Source: Geodermatophilus sp. TF02-6
GTDB lineage: Bacteria; Actinomycetota; Actinomycetes; Mycobacteriales; Geodermatophilaceae
Length of the DNA stretch: 64,000 nt
Reading direction: 5' to 3'
Assembly (NCBI RefSeq): GCF_003319115.1
Contig: NZ_QOHF01000004.1
Location: 62,001-126,000 of the forward strand
Below the pieces are notes generated by a model that worked only from the letters and a program-made list of their open reading frames with translations, was not told the origin of the DNA and made no database searches. The position numbers and the translations under genes were made by a program. The first letter of the stretch is position 1. Each line of letters begins with the position of its first letter. This document shows positions 11,306 to 19,942 of the stretch, piece after piece.

Positions 11306-12079
11306 ATGACTGCTGAGGGCGCGCCACGGGTCGAGCGGGACGGCGACGTCGTCACCATCACGATGTGCCGACCGGCGAGGCGCAACGCCCTCTCCCGCGA
11401 GCACCTCGGCCAGCTGCTGGCCGCGGTCACCGAGGCGGGGGGGAGCGACGCGGCCGGCATCGTGCTCGCCGCGGAGGGCCCGGTGTTCAGCGCCGGCCAC
11501 GACTTCGCCGACGTCGCCGGCCGCCCGGTGACCGAGGTGCGCAGCCTGCTGCAGCTGTGCACCGAGCTCATGCAGACCGTCCAGGACGTCCCGCAGGTCG
11601 TCCTCGCCCGCGTGCACGCCCTGGCCACCGCGGCCGGCTGCCAGCTGGTCGCCTCCTGCGACCTGGCCGTCGCCGCGGAGTCGGCCGGCTTCGCCGCTCC
11701 CGGCGGCAAGGGCGGCTGGTTCTGCCACACGCCGATGGTCGCGATCGCCCGGAACGTGGGCCGCAAACGGGCGATGGAGCTGGCGCTGACCGGTGACGTC
11801 ATCGACGCGGCCACCGCGCTGAACTGGGGCCTGGTCAACCGGGTGGTGCCCGACGCGGAGCTCGACGCCGCCGTCGCCGACCTCATGGCCCGGGCCACCC
11901 GCGGCTCGCGGGCCAGCAAGGCCTGGGGCAAGCAGACGATGTACGCCCAGCTCGACCGCCCGGAGCAGGACGCCTACACGACCGCCGTCGAGGTCATGGC
12001 CGCCGCCAGCCAGCTCCCCGGCGCGGTCGAGGGCATGACCGCCTTCCTGCAGAAGCGCCCGCCGGTCTGGCCGGACTAG
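11306..12079 (+). CDS. Enoyl-CoA hydratase/isomerase-family protein lacking catalytic glutamates
   Basis: Crotonase-fold protein of 257 residues. The oxyanion-hole segments are recognisable (SAGHDFADVAG, ALATAAGCQLVASCDLAVA). The two glutamates used by true enoyl-CoA hydratases are not where expected: the first is Gln (AAGCQL) and the second region reads APGGKGGWF. It resembles ECHDC3-type proteins, whose activity is not established, so hydratase activity should not be assumed. The start is ATG at 11306. Contrast the second crotonase at 51524, which keeps both glutamates. Confidence 0.85.
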   Translation: MTAEGAPRVERDGDVVTITMCRPARRNALSREHLGQLLAAVTEAGGSDAAGIVLAAEGPVFSAGHDFADVAGRPVTEVRSLLQLCTELMQTVQDVPQVVLARVHALATAAGCQLVASCDLAVAAESAGFAAPGGKGGWFCHTPMVAIARNVGRKRAMELALTGDVIDAATALNWGLVNRVVPDAELDAAVADLMARATRGSRASKAWGKQTMYAQLDRPEQDAYTTAVEVMAAASQLPGAVEGMTAFLQKRPPVWPD

Positions 12080-12359
12080 CCGTGACCGCCGGGGTGGATG
12101 GGGAGCCGCACGGCATGCCGGTGTGGGGTCTGACTGCTGCCGACTTCGCCGGCAGCCCGACCCGCTGGACGTTCCTCCGGACGTGAGTCCCCGCACACCG
12201 GGGATGCCGACGGCGGCGCGGTGCATTGACCTCTGCGTGGAAAACGTGTGGAGCCTGACCCGGCGCCTGGTCGTCGACCTCGGGCACGCGACCGCCGGGC
12301 GCTGAGCGCGCGGCGCCCCGTCGTCACCCACCGAACCACCTCCGGAAGGCACCCTTCTC

Positions 12360-13706
12360 GTGCTCGCTCGTCTCCGCCGCGTCCCGTTCGCGGCGCAGGT
12401 CCTCCTCGCCCTGGTGCTGGGCGTCGCCCTCGGGCTGGTCGCCCGCGACATGGGCCCCGTCGCCGACGGCTCGCCCAACTGGCTGACCAGCACCCTGCAG
12501 ACCGTCGGCAGCACCTTCGTCACGCTGCTGAAGGTCCTCGTCCCCCCGCTGATCGTCACCGCGGTGATCGTCAGCATCGCCAACCTCCGGCAGGTGTCCA
12601 ACGCCGCCCGGCTGGCCGGGCAGACCCTGCTGTGGTTCGCGGTCACCGCGCTGGTCGCCGTGACCATCGGCATCGGCCTGGGTCTGCTCACCCAGCCCGG
12701 GCGCAACAGCTCCGTCGACGCCGCCGCCCAGGCCGCGCCCGCGACCACCGGATCCTGGTGGGACTTCCTCACCGGTCTGGTCCCGGCCAACGTCCTCGGC
12801 CTGCAGACCTCCGCCGACGGCGGGCTGTCGTTCAACGTCCTGCAGCTGATCGTGCTGTCGGTCGCGATCGGCGTCGCCGTGCTCAAGGTGGGGCAGCCGG
12901 CCGAGCCGTTCCTCGCCGTCGTCCGCGCGGGCCTGGCGGTCGTGCAGAAGCTGCTGTGGTGGGTGATCCTGCTGGCCCCGATCGGCACGGTCGGCCTGAT
13001 CGGCAACGCCGTGGCCAGCTACGGCTGGGGCTCCCTCGGCTCGCTCGGCGTCTTCGCCGGCGCCGTCTACGCGGGCCTGGCACTCGTGCTCTTCGTCGTC
13101 TACCCGGTGCTGCTGCGCCTGCACGGCCTCTCGCCGCTGCGCTTCTTCGCCGGGGCCTGGCCGGCGATCCAGCTGGCCTTCGTGTCGCGCTCCTCGATCG
13201 GCACCCTGCCGGTGACCGAGCGGGTGACCGAGCAGAACCTCGGCGTGCCGCGGTCCTACGCCTCCTTCGCCGTGCCGCTCGGTGCCACGACCAAGATGGA
13301 CGGCTGCGCGGCGATCTACCCGGCGCTGGCGGCGATCTTCGTGGCCCAGTTCTTCGGCGTGGACCTCTCGGTCACCGACTACCTGCTCATCGCGCTGGTC
13401 TCGGTCATCGGCTCGGCGGCCACCGCCGGCGTCACCGGCGCGGTCGTGATGCTCACGCTGACGCTGTCCACGCTGGGCCTGCCGCTGGCCGGCGTCGGTC
13501 TGCTCCTGGCGATCGACCCGATCCTGGACATGGGCCGCACCGCGGTGAACGTCGCCGGTCAGGCGCTGGTCCCGACCGTCGTGGCCAAGCGCGAGGGCAT
13601 CCTCGACGTCGAGCGCTACCGGTCGACCTCCACCGTCGACCCGCTGGCCCGGGTCGACGAGCGCGCCGGGGTGGACGCCGACCTGCGGCAGCCCGCGGCC
13701 GCCTGA
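12360..13706 (+). CDS. Dicarboxylate/amino-acid:cation symporter (DAACS family)
   Basis: Secondary transporter of the glutamate/C4-dicarboxylate family in the plasma membrane; 448 residues with about eight hydrophobic helices. The substrate and ion signatures are present: the serine-rich re-entrant loop SRSSIGTLPVT, the GATTKMDG motif (equivalent to NMDGT) and DMGRTAVNVAGQ in the last helix (D/N-rich motif). GTG at 12360 is preceded by GGAAGG. The 280 bp upstream contain no gene I can support; a TTGACC at about 12227 lacks a convincing -10. Substrate (glutamate, aspartate, succinate or other) cannot be decided. Confidence 0.92.
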   Translation: MLARLRRVPFAAQVLLALVLGVALGLVARDMGPVADGSPNWLTSTLQTVGSTFVTLLKVLVPPLIVTAVIVSIANLRQVSNAARLAGQTLLWFAVTALVAVTIGIGLGLLTQPGRNSSVDAAAQAAPATTGSWWDFLTGLVPANVLGLQTSADGGLSFNVLQLIVLSVAIGVAVLKVGQPAEPFLAVVRAGLAVVQKLLWWVILLAPIGTVGLIGNAVASYGWGSLGSLGVFAGAVYAGLALVLFVVYPVLLRLHGLSPLRFFAGAWPAIQLAFVSRSSIGTLPVTERVTEQNLGVPRSYASFAVPLGATTKMDGCAAIYPALAAIFVAQFFGVDLSVTDYLLIALVSVIGSAATAGVTGAVVMLTLTLSTLGLPLAGVGLLLAIDPILDMGRTAVNVAGQALVPTVVAKREGILDVERYRSTSTVDPLARVDERAGVDADLRQPAAA

Positions 13707-13718
13707 CGGCCTCGCTCC

Positions 13719-13757
13719 GACGGGCCCGGCCCTGCACCCGCAGGGCCCGGGCCCGTC
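13719..13757. terminator. Symporter terminator hairpin
   Basis: GACGGGCCCGGCCCTG pairs with CAGGGCCCGGGCCCGTC (one bulged G) around a 6-base loop and is followed by GTTGTTC. It lies 13 bp after the symporter stop and could also stop transcription from the right. Confidence 0.8.
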
Positions 13758-13762
13758 GTTGT

Positions 13763-14200
13763 TCAGTCGGCCTCGAAGCCGGACTGCTCGAGCCGCAGCG
13801 TCGTCGCGTTCTCGCTGACGGTCCGGACGACGTCCTCGCCGAACCTGCCCGGCTTCTCGCCGAGACCTCCAGCCGCACCTCCAGGTCGGCACCGTTCACG
13901 GCGAGGCGCTGCAGCACCTCGTCGACGACCGCGGCGAGGTCCGCGCCGTACGGGTGGCGGTCGAGGGTGCGTATGCAGCCCGGCGATGCTGACGTGCCCG
14001 TCCGTCCACCCAACACGAGGAATCGGACGAGTACAGGTAGGTAGCAGCGTCGAGCAATTGGCAGCGTCGAGCAGTTGGTCGAGGGCGAAGCGGAAGTCGT
14101 CCGGCACGTCGCCGGCACCGCCGTACCGAGGAAGACCCGCTGACGGTCGACGTCGTTGTCGGCGGTGTCAGGAACTGCCAGCGGCGCACGTCCACTGTCA
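13763..14200 (-). pseudogene. Decayed remnant, probably C-terminus of a DUF499-type ATPase
   Basis: Protein-like fragments appear in succession on the minus strand but jump between all three frames. In order: VDVRRWQFLT, DNDVDRQRVFLG, AGDVPDDFRFALDQLLDAA, DAATYLYSSDSS, then LAAVVDEVLQRLAVNGADLEVRLEVSA and finally GEDVVRTVSENATTLRLEQ ending in a stop at 13763-13765. At least five frameshifts separate them. The final pieces recall, from memory, the C-terminus of DUF499 proteins (a VRTVxENxxTLKF-like ending); this family is often found with defence or restriction loci. A 17-bp tandem duplication at 14044-14077 causes one of the frameshifts. The HNH gene begins immediately beyond its upstream end. 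Confidence 0.6.
14044..14077. repeat. 17-bp tandem duplication
   Basis: Two adjacent copies of GCAGCGTCGAGCAATTG (14044-14060 and 14061-14077, one mismatch). Because 17 is not a multiple of three, the duplication shifts the frame of the decayed gene it lies in; on the minus strand it repeats the codons for QLLDAA. Confidence 0.85.
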
Positions 14201-14247
14201 CTGGTCGGACGTCGGAAGCCGGCGGTCGACAGCCCTCACCGAGCGGG

Positions 14248-15471
14248 TCACTGCCGCCGGTGGGGACGGGGTGGTCGGATCTCGGTGCCGTCGGGGCGGT
14301 AGGTGTGCCAGGTGCTGGTGCCGGGATCGCGGCTGACGGCGAAGCCGCCCTCGTGGCAGGCGGTGTGGTGACGTTCGCACAGCAGTGCGCCGTTGTCGCA
14401 GGACGTCGGCCCGCCGTGCGCCCAGTGGATGACGTGGTGGACGTCGCACCACTCCGGCGGAGCATCGCAGCCGGCGAACACGCAGTGCCCGTCGCGGAGC
14501 TCCACGGCCCGGCGGATCGCCGCGGTGGCGGTGCGGATGGCGCGGCTCACGTCCAGCGGCAACCCGTCGGGGCCGACGAGCAACCGCACGACACCGGCAT
14601 CACAGGCCAGGCGCCGCGCCGTCTCCGGGCAGATCGGACCGGCCCACCCCAGCGAACCGCCGGAGACGCCGGCAGCGCCACGCTCGGCGCACAAGGCCTG
14701 CCAGTCGATGCTGACCCGCACGTGCGGCCGTTCCCCGCGCACGTCGGGCAGCGCACCGCCGTCCAGCGCTCGGCGGGCGAGGGCGACCAGGGCGTCGGCT
14801 TGGCGCTCGGCGTGGCCGCGGGGATCACCCGCCGGGCGGTCGCCGTTCATCAGCGCAGCCAGCGCGGTGTGCAGGTACTCCCCGCCGACAGGGTCGAGCT
14901 CCCCGCGCAGGTGCACCCGGCCGTCGAGCCCACTGGCCATGGCGAACCGGCGGCGGACGTCGGCCGCGTCGTCCAGCGCGCCGTCGGGGTCGATGCCGGC
15001 CACCCAGCGGGCCACCCCGCGCGCCGTCTCCGTTGGAGCGGTCTGCCGGGCCAGGTCGGCCAGGATGCGGTCGGTCTCCTCCAACTCGATGCCGGCCTGC
15101 GCGGCCTGGGCGACCCGGGCCGGGGTCATGGCCTTGGTGATGACCCGCGCGTGGGTCGCGGTGATGTCCCCGGCGGCGAACGCGGCCGCGGTGGCGGGCA
15201 GCTGCTGCAGCCGGCGCCCGGTCGAGACGATCGCCGTGGCCTCGGCCGGGGCCAGCCGGCAGCCGCCGCGCAGCCAGCTCTTCATCGACACCGCGCCGTC
15301 GCGGCGGTAGGCCTCCCGGCGGTCGACGGTCCGCACCGCCGAGGTCAGCGCGGCGGCCACCCGGTTGGCGGCGGTGGACAGCTCGGCCACCAGGTCGAGC
15401 AGCGCGTCCCCGGACAGCTCGTCGAGGTCGATCCCGGCGAGGTCGTCGAGGGCAGAACGCAGCTCCGACAC
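14248..15471 (-). CDS. HNH endonuclease with DUF222 (13E12-type) domain
   Basis: A 407-residue protein of the actinobacterial 13E12 repeat family. The helical DUF222 domain covers roughly residues 1-300 (DELSGDALLDLVAEL...; SWLRGGCRLAPAEATAIV). A C-terminal HNH nuclease motif begins at Cys342 (CDVHHVIHWAHGG, then NGALLCERHH), with a zinc-binding Cys pair at CVFAGCDAPP. GTG at 15471 is preceded by GGGAGGAGG. Such genes are multicopy and apparently selfish or of unknown role; a second, longer member lies at 61351-63378. It stands beside a decayed gene, which suggests an accessory patch. Confidence 0.9.
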   Translation of the reverse strand: MSELRSALDDLAGIDLDELSGDALLDLVAELSTAANRVAAALTSAVRTVDRREAYRRDGAVSMKSWLRGGCRLAPAEATAIVSTGRRLQQLPATAAAFAAGDITATHARVITKAMTPARVAQAAQAGIELEETDRILADLARQTAPTETARGVARWVAGIDPDGALDDAADVRRRFAMASGLDGRVHLRGELDPVGGEYLHTALAALMNGDRPAGDPRGHAERQADALVALARRALDGGALPDVRGERPHVRVSIDWQALCAERGAAGVSGGSLGWAGPICPETARRLACDAGVVRLLVGPDGLPLDVSRAIRTATAAIRRAVELRDGHCVFAGCDAPPEWCDVHHVIHWAHGGPTSCDNGALLCERHHTACHEGGFAVSRDPGTSTWHTYRPDGTEIRPPRPHRRQ

Positions 15472-15914
15472 CGCCGACCACCTCCTCCCGCCGTCCCAAC
15501 ACTCCGCACGCTAGACCTCGGGTACGACAAAACCGCAGCTCAGAACGAGAGTTCGGTCGACATGATCAGCGGTCCGACCGACCGTGGCGACGGGCCGGTT
15601 GACGATCAGTGGCTCCAGGGCACGCTGTGCGTTGCCAGGGGGACCCCACCCGCCGGGCGATGGTGGCTGCACTCACTGCCGGACTCTCTGCCGACTACGG
15701 AGGAGGAGATCGCGATTCCCTCGCACGGCTGCGTCCCGGCGGGCTCGACCACTTCAGCCCCGCGCGATCGGATCTGGTGCAGGTCGATGACCGACAGCCG
15801 GGCGTTGATGTAGCCGTCGAGCGATCCGCAGCAACGTCAGAACGCGGACAGCCGGAGATCACCCGCTGTGCCGGGACGCAGGGGTGTCTCGGTCCTGCCG
15901 GTAGCGTCGCACCC
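15472..15914. other. 443-bp intergenic region with no supportable gene
   Basis: Base composition is slightly less GC-rich than around it near 15530-15560. On the minus strand a frame of about 75 codons reads [17 protein letters not shown] near 15770-15820, which looks protein-like, but it has no start, no ribosome site and no family I recognise. It may be another remnant. The right end carries the nucS -10 element. Confidence 0.4.
15902..15907 (+). promoter_or_regulatory. nucS -10 element, leaderless arrangement
   Basis: TAGCGT ends 7 bases before the nucS GTG; there is no ribosome site between. Confidence 0.6.
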
Positions 15915-16586
15915 GTGCGCCTGGTCATCGCCCGCTGCTCGGTCGACTACATCGGGCGGCTGACCGCCCACCTGCCCATGGCGCCCCGCCTGCTGCTGGT
16001 CAAGGCCGACGGCTCGGTGTCGGTGCACGCCGACGACCGCGCCTACAAGCCGCTGAACTGGATGACGCCGCCGTGCTCGCTCAAGGAGGAGCTGGTCGAC
16101 GGCGCGGGCACCTGGACGGTCACCAACAGGGTCGGCGAGCAGCTGGTCATCACCATCGAGTCGGTGGAGCACGACTCCTCGCACGAGCTCGGCGTCGACC
16201 CGGGGCTGCAGAAGGACGGCGTCGAGGCCGAGCTGCAGCGGCTGCTGGCCCTGCACGTGGAGACCTTCGGGCCGGGCTGGTCGCTGGTCCGCCGCGAGTA
16301 CCCGACCGCGATCGGGCCGGTCGACCTGCTCTGCCGCGACGCCGACGGCACCACGGTCGCGGTCGAGGTCAAGCGCCGCGGGGAGATCGACGGCGTCGAG
16401 CAGCTGACCCGCTACCTGGAACTGCTCAACCGCGACCCGCTGCTCGCGCCGGTGAAGGGCGTGTTCGCCGCGCAGGAGATCAGGCCGCAGGCGCGGGTCC
16501 TCGCCGGTGACCGCGGCATCGACTGCTTCACCGTCGACTACGCCGTCCTCAAGGGCACCGACGACCCCACCCAGCGGCTGTTCTGA
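15915..16586 (+). CDS. nucS: Mismatch endonuclease NucS
   Basis: RecB-like endonuclease that cuts both strands at DNA mismatches and, with the beta clamp, provides mismatch correction in actinobacteria that lack MutS/MutL. It has 223 residues, the usual size. The N-terminal DNA-binding part ([18 protein letters not shown]) and [13 protein letters not shown] are followed by the catalytic core [19 protein letters not shown] and [16 protein letters not shown], with Asp, Glu and Lys of the PD-(D/E)XK centre. It ends in QRLF, resembling the clamp-binding C-terminal peptide. GTG at 15915 matches the family N-terminus; longer upstream frames do not. Confidence 0.96.
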   Translation: MRLVIARCSVDYIGRLTAHLPMAPRLLLVKADGSVSVHADDRAYKPLNWMTPPCSLKEELVDGAGTWTVTNRVGEQLVITIESVEHDSSHELGVDPGLQKDGVEAELQRLLALHVETFGPGWSLVRREYPTAIGPVDLLCRDADGTTVAVEVKRRGEIDGVEQLTRYLELLNRDPLLAPVKGVFAAQEIRPQARVLAGDRGIDCFTVDYAVLKGTDDPTQRLF

Positions 16587-16596
16587 CCCGCTGCGG

Positions 16597-17952
16597 TCAC
16601 GGCGCCGTCGACCAGCGCGCCTCGAGCCGGTCGGGGGTCAGCTGCACGACCTCGAGTACCCGCTCCTCCCCGCGCCCGGTGCTCACCTGCAGCCGCTGGG
16701 CGTTGACGCGGCGCCACCGCCCGGGCAGCGGCTGCGGTGCGTCCCCCCGGCCGACGGCCCACTCGGTGAAGGAGCCGTTCTGGGTGAACTCGATGCCGCG
16801 CCGTCCCCGGGCGCGAGGGAGGTCGGCGCCGGCGGGCCGGTAGACGGTGACGTCCCCGTGGTCCTCCTCGAACGCGTGCAGCCACCGTCCGGTCACCCCG
16901 GCGGCGGTGTCGCTCCCCGTCCCGGGGCCCGGGGACGGCGCCGCGGGGACCTCGGGCTCGCGCTGCACCGGCACGGGAGCGGTCGGGCGCGGGGTGGCCG
17001 CCGGAGCCGGCTGCATCAGCGAGGACCGGACGTCGGCCAGGCAGGCCTGCACCCGCGCCGCCTGGCCGTGGGTGAACAGGACCAGGACCTGGTCGTCGCT
17101 GTAGTCCATGTAGTCGTAGAAGAGGTCTCCGTCGGGCCCGTTGTCGCAGGTGACGTGCGGGAACCTGGGGACGCCGGTGTTCTCGCCGGCCTGGTCGGGG
17201 GTGTCGTCGACCTCGTCCGTGCCGTCGCAGCCGGTGCCGTCGTCGCCCCAGATGTGGAACAGGTTGAGGAAGTGGCCGACCTCGTGGGTCGCCGTCCGGC
17301 CGAGGTGGAACGGCGGGGTCGCCGTCCCCGTGGTGCCGAAGGCGGTGTGCGTGACGACGACGCCGTCGGTGTCGGCCGGTCCGCCGGGGAACTGCGCGTA
17401 GCCCAGCAGCCCACCGGCGAGCTGGCACACCCAGATGTTGAGGTAGCGGTCGGCCGGCCAGGCGTCGACGCCTCCGGTCGACGCCCGCTTGACGGCGTCG
17501 TCGACGGTGAACGAGGCGACCGTCGTCCGCGTGCGGGTGATGCCCGTCGTCGAGGCGCCGGCCGGGTCGGTGGGAGCGAGGGAGAACTCGACCCGGCTGT
17601 CAGCGACCAGCGGCGCGAACGCCGGCGGGAGGATCGACACGTCGGGGTTGGCGCCCCGGAAGTCCCGGTCGAGCACCTCGATCTGGCTGGTGACCTGCTC
17701 GTCGGAGACGTCCTGCTCATCGGCGGCGGAGACGACGTGCACCACGACCGGGACGTGCGCCACGTCGGGGAGCTGCTGGGCGTCCCTGCCGGCCAGGTAG
17801 CCCCTCGTGCGCTCCTCGATCTGCGCCCGGGTCGCGCGGTAGGCCGCCGACTCCGCCATCAGCCGCCGGTGGACGGCCATCGTGCCGCAGCGGCGGACGG
17901 GGGCCCCGCCTCCCGCTCCCCGCCCCGAGCTGTCGCTGCCGGTCGTCCGCAT
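16597..17952 (-). CDS. M43 (pappalysin-like) zinc metalloprotease with C-terminal beta domain
   Basis: A 451-residue putative protease. The zinc site is H223-E-x-x-H227 with the third ligand at H233 (HEVGHFLNLFH), and the Met-turn YMDYS follows at about 281-285, as in family M43. A Pro/Ala-rich linker (about residues 300-340) leads to a domain beginning GRWLHAFEEDHGDVTVYRP. In it, a second GRWRRVNAQRLQV strand pair suggests a lipocalin-like sheet. No signal peptide or membrane helix is visible from the ATG at 17952, which has a good GGAGGGG ribosome site. Location is therefore uncertain. It is divergent from the 3-hydroxyacyl-CoA dehydrogenase gene. Confidence 0.85.
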   Translation of the reverse strand: MRTTGSDSSGRGAGGGAPVRRCGTMAVHRRLMAESAAYRATRAQIEERTRGYLAGRDAQQLPDVAHVPVVVHVVSAADEQDVSDEQVTSQIEVLDRDFRGANPDVSILPPAFAPLVADSRVEFSLAPTDPAGASTTGITRTRTTVASFTVDDAVKRASTGGVDAWPADRYLNIWVCQLAGGLLGYAQFPGGPADTDGVVVTHTAFGTTGTATPPFHLGRTATHEVGHFLNLFHIWGDDGTGCDGTDEVDDTPDQAGENTGVPRFPHVTCDNGPDGDLFYDYMDYSDDQVLVLFTHGQAARVQACLADVRSSLMQPAPAATPRPTAPVPVQREPEVPAAPSPGPGTGSDTAAGVTGRWLHAFEEDHGDVTVYRPAGADLPRARGRRGIEFTQNGSFTEWAVGRGDAPQPLPGRWRRVNAQRLQVSTGRGEERVLEVVQLTPDRLEARWSTAP

Positions 17953-18044
17953 CGCCGTCCCCTCCGCTCACCTCGGGCTCGGGTGAGCACCGCGCACCAG
18001 CGTGGACCGCGTCCGGGCGGACGGCATCGGGAGGCCGGCGGGTG

Positions 18045-18058
18045 TTACCAGCTGGTAG
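18045..18058 (+). promoter_or_regulatory. Operator candidate TTACC-N4-GGTAA, site 2 (hydroxyacyl-CoA dehydrogenase)
   Basis: TTACCAGCTGGTAG contains a perfect 12-bp palindrome (TACCAGCTGGTA). It lies 95 bp upstream of the dehydrogenase GTG, in the divergent gap with the metalloprotease gene. Confidence 0.65.
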
Positions 18059-18153
18059 GCCGCGTGCGCTCCGGGGCCCGGTGGGTGCGAGACTCCGGGG
18101 GATCGCGGACGACAGTGCCCGGTGACGGGCATCGGCTCAGAGGGGACGGCAGC

Positions 18154-19935
18154 GTGGCCAGAGAACTGACCGAGGTCGGCGTCGTGGGCCTGGGCACCAT
18201 GGGCGCCGGCATCACCGAGGTGCTCGCCCGGGCGGGCCTGTCGGTGACCGCCGTGGAGGTCGACGACGCGGCGGTGGCCCGCGGCCGCGGGCACGTCGAG
18301 CAGTCCACCGGGCGGGCGGTCAGCCGCGGCAAGCTCGACGCCGCCGAGCGCGACGCCATCCTCGGCCGGATCCGGTTCAGCACCTCGCTGGAGGACCTCG
18401 CGCAGGCCGAGCTGGTCGTCGAGGCCGTGCCCGAGCGCATGGAGCTCAAGCGGGAGATCTTCACCGCGCTGGACAAGATCTGCCCGCCGGACACCATCCT
18501 GGCCACGAACACCTCGAGCCTGTCGGTCACCGAGATCTCCGTGGCGACCGGGCGGCCGAGCAAGGTCGTCGGGATGCACTTCTTCAACCCCGCGCCGGTC
18601 ATGAAGCTGGTCGAGGTGGTGCGCACCGTCGTCACCGAGCCGTCGGTGATCGAAGACGTCGAGGCGCTGGCCGCCCGCCTGGGCAAGGTCGACGTCACCA
18701 TCGGCGACAAGGCCGGGTTCATCGCCAACGCGCTGCTGTTCGGCTACCTCAACCACGCGGTCGCCATGTACGAGAACCGCTACGCCAGCCGCGAGGACAT
18801 CGACGCGGCCATGCGGCTGGGCTGCGGGCTGCCGATGGGCCCGCTGGCGCTCATGGACCTCATCGGCATCGACACCGCCTACGAGATCCTGGACACGATG
18901 TACCGGCAGTCGCGCGACCGGCTGCACGCACCCAGCCCGGTGATCAAGCAGATGGTGACTGCGGGCCTGCTGGGCCGCAAGTCCGGCCGCGGCTTCTACA
19001 CCTACGCCGGTCGCGACTCCGCCGAGGTCGTGCCCGACGCGCAGACGCCGGCCGAGGAGGGCGCCATCGAGGGAGCCCGCGACGTCCGCACGGTCGGCGT
19101 CGTCGGCTCGGGGACCATGGCCACCGGCATCGTCGAGGTCTTCGCCACGAGCGGGTACGACGTCACCGTCGTCGCCCGGACCATCGACAAGGTCGAGGCC
19201 GTGCAGGGCGCCCTCACCCGGTCGCTGGACAAGCAGGTGGCCCGCGGCCGGCTGACCGAGGCCGCCCGAGACGAGGCGCTCGGGCGGGTGACCGGCACCA
19301 CCGCCCTGGACGACCTCGCCGATGTCGACCTCGTGGTCGAGGCGGTGGTCGAGCACCTGGGCGTCAAGCAGGCTCTCTTCGGCGCCCTCGGGGAGATCGT
19401 CAGGCCCGGCGCCGTGCTGGCCACCACGACCTCCAGCCTGCCGGTCATCGAGTGCGCCCGGGCCAGCGGTCGGCCGGCGGACGTCGTCGGCCTGCACTTC
19501 TTCAACCCCGCGCAGGTGATGAAGCTGGTGGAGGTCGTCTCCACCATCGCCACCGCGTCCGACGTCGCCGCCACCGGGCACACGGTCGCCCTGCGGCTGG
19601 GCAAGCACCCGGTCTCGTGCAGCGACCGCGCCGGGTTCATCGTCAACGCGCTGCTGTTCCCGTACCTCAACGACGCGGTCAGGATGCTCGAGGCGCACTA
19701 CGCCACCGCCGACGACATCGACGCGGCGATGGAGGTCGGCTGCGGCTACCCGATGGGCCCGTTCAGGCTGCTCGACGTGGTCGGCCTCGACGTCGCGCTG
19801 GCCATCGAGCGGGAGCTGTACACCGAGTTCCGCGAGCCCGGCTTCGCCCCGGCGCCGCTGCTGGAGCACCTGGTCACCGCCGGCTACCTCGGGCGCAAGA
19901 CCGGCCGCGGGTTCCGGGACCACGCGCAGCGCTGA
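18154..19935 (+). CDS. Tandem-fused 3-hydroxyacyl-CoA (3-hydroxybutyryl-CoA) dehydrogenase
   Basis: NAD(P)-dependent interconversion of acetoacetyl-CoA and 3-hydroxybutyryl-CoA, the second step of the ethylmalonyl-CoA route. The 593-residue protein consists of two complete dehydrogenase modules. Module 1 (about 1-285) has VGVVGLGTMGAG, NTSSLSVTEIS and GMHFFNPAPVMKLVEVV; module 2 (about 310-593) has VGVVGSGTMATG, TTSSLPVIE and GLHFFNPAQVMKLVEVV. Each ends in a GRKxGRGF motif. Both keep the nucleotide loop and catalytic Ser/His region, so neither looks inactivated. GTG at 18154 follows GAGGGGAC. The operator at 18045 ties it to ccr, ecm and etfBA. Confidence 0.9.
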   Translation: MARELTEVGVVGLGTMGAGITEVLARAGLSVTAVEVDDAAVARGRGHVEQSTGRAVSRGKLDAAERDAILGRIRFSTSLEDLAQAELVVEAVPERMELKREIFTALDKICPPDTILATNTSSLSVTEISVATGRPSKVVGMHFFNPAPVMKLVEVVRTVVTEPSVIEDVEALAARLGKVDVTIGDKAGFIANALLFGYLNHAVAMYENRYASREDIDAAMRLGCGLPMGPLALMDLIGIDTAYEILDTMYRQSRDRLHAPSPVIKQMVTAGLLGRKSGRGFYTYAGRDSAEVVPDAQTPAEEGAIEGARDVRTVGVVGSGTMATGIVEVFATSGYDVTVVARTIDKVEAVQGALTRSLDKQVARGRLTEAARDEALGRVTGTTALDDLADVDLVVEAVVEHLGVKQALFGALGEIVRPGAVLATTTSSLPVIECARASGRPADVVGLHFFNPAQVMKLVEVVSTIATASDVAATGHTVALRLGKHPVSCSDRAGFIVNALLFPYLNDAVRMLEAHYATADDIDAAMEVGCGYPMGPFRLLDVVGLDVALAIERELYTEFREPGFAPAPLLEHLVTAGYLGRKTGRGFRDHAQR

Positions 19936-19942
19936 CCCGGGC

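Noticed and set aside
12220..12260. TTGACC near 12227 as a promoter for the symporter
   Set aside because: No -10 hexamer at an acceptable distance was found, so it was not listed as a feature.
15609..15914. N-terminal extension of NucS upstream of 15915
   Set aside because: The extra sequence does not resemble the family; known NucS proteins start at the MRLVIA-like segment, and a -10 element lies inside the extension.
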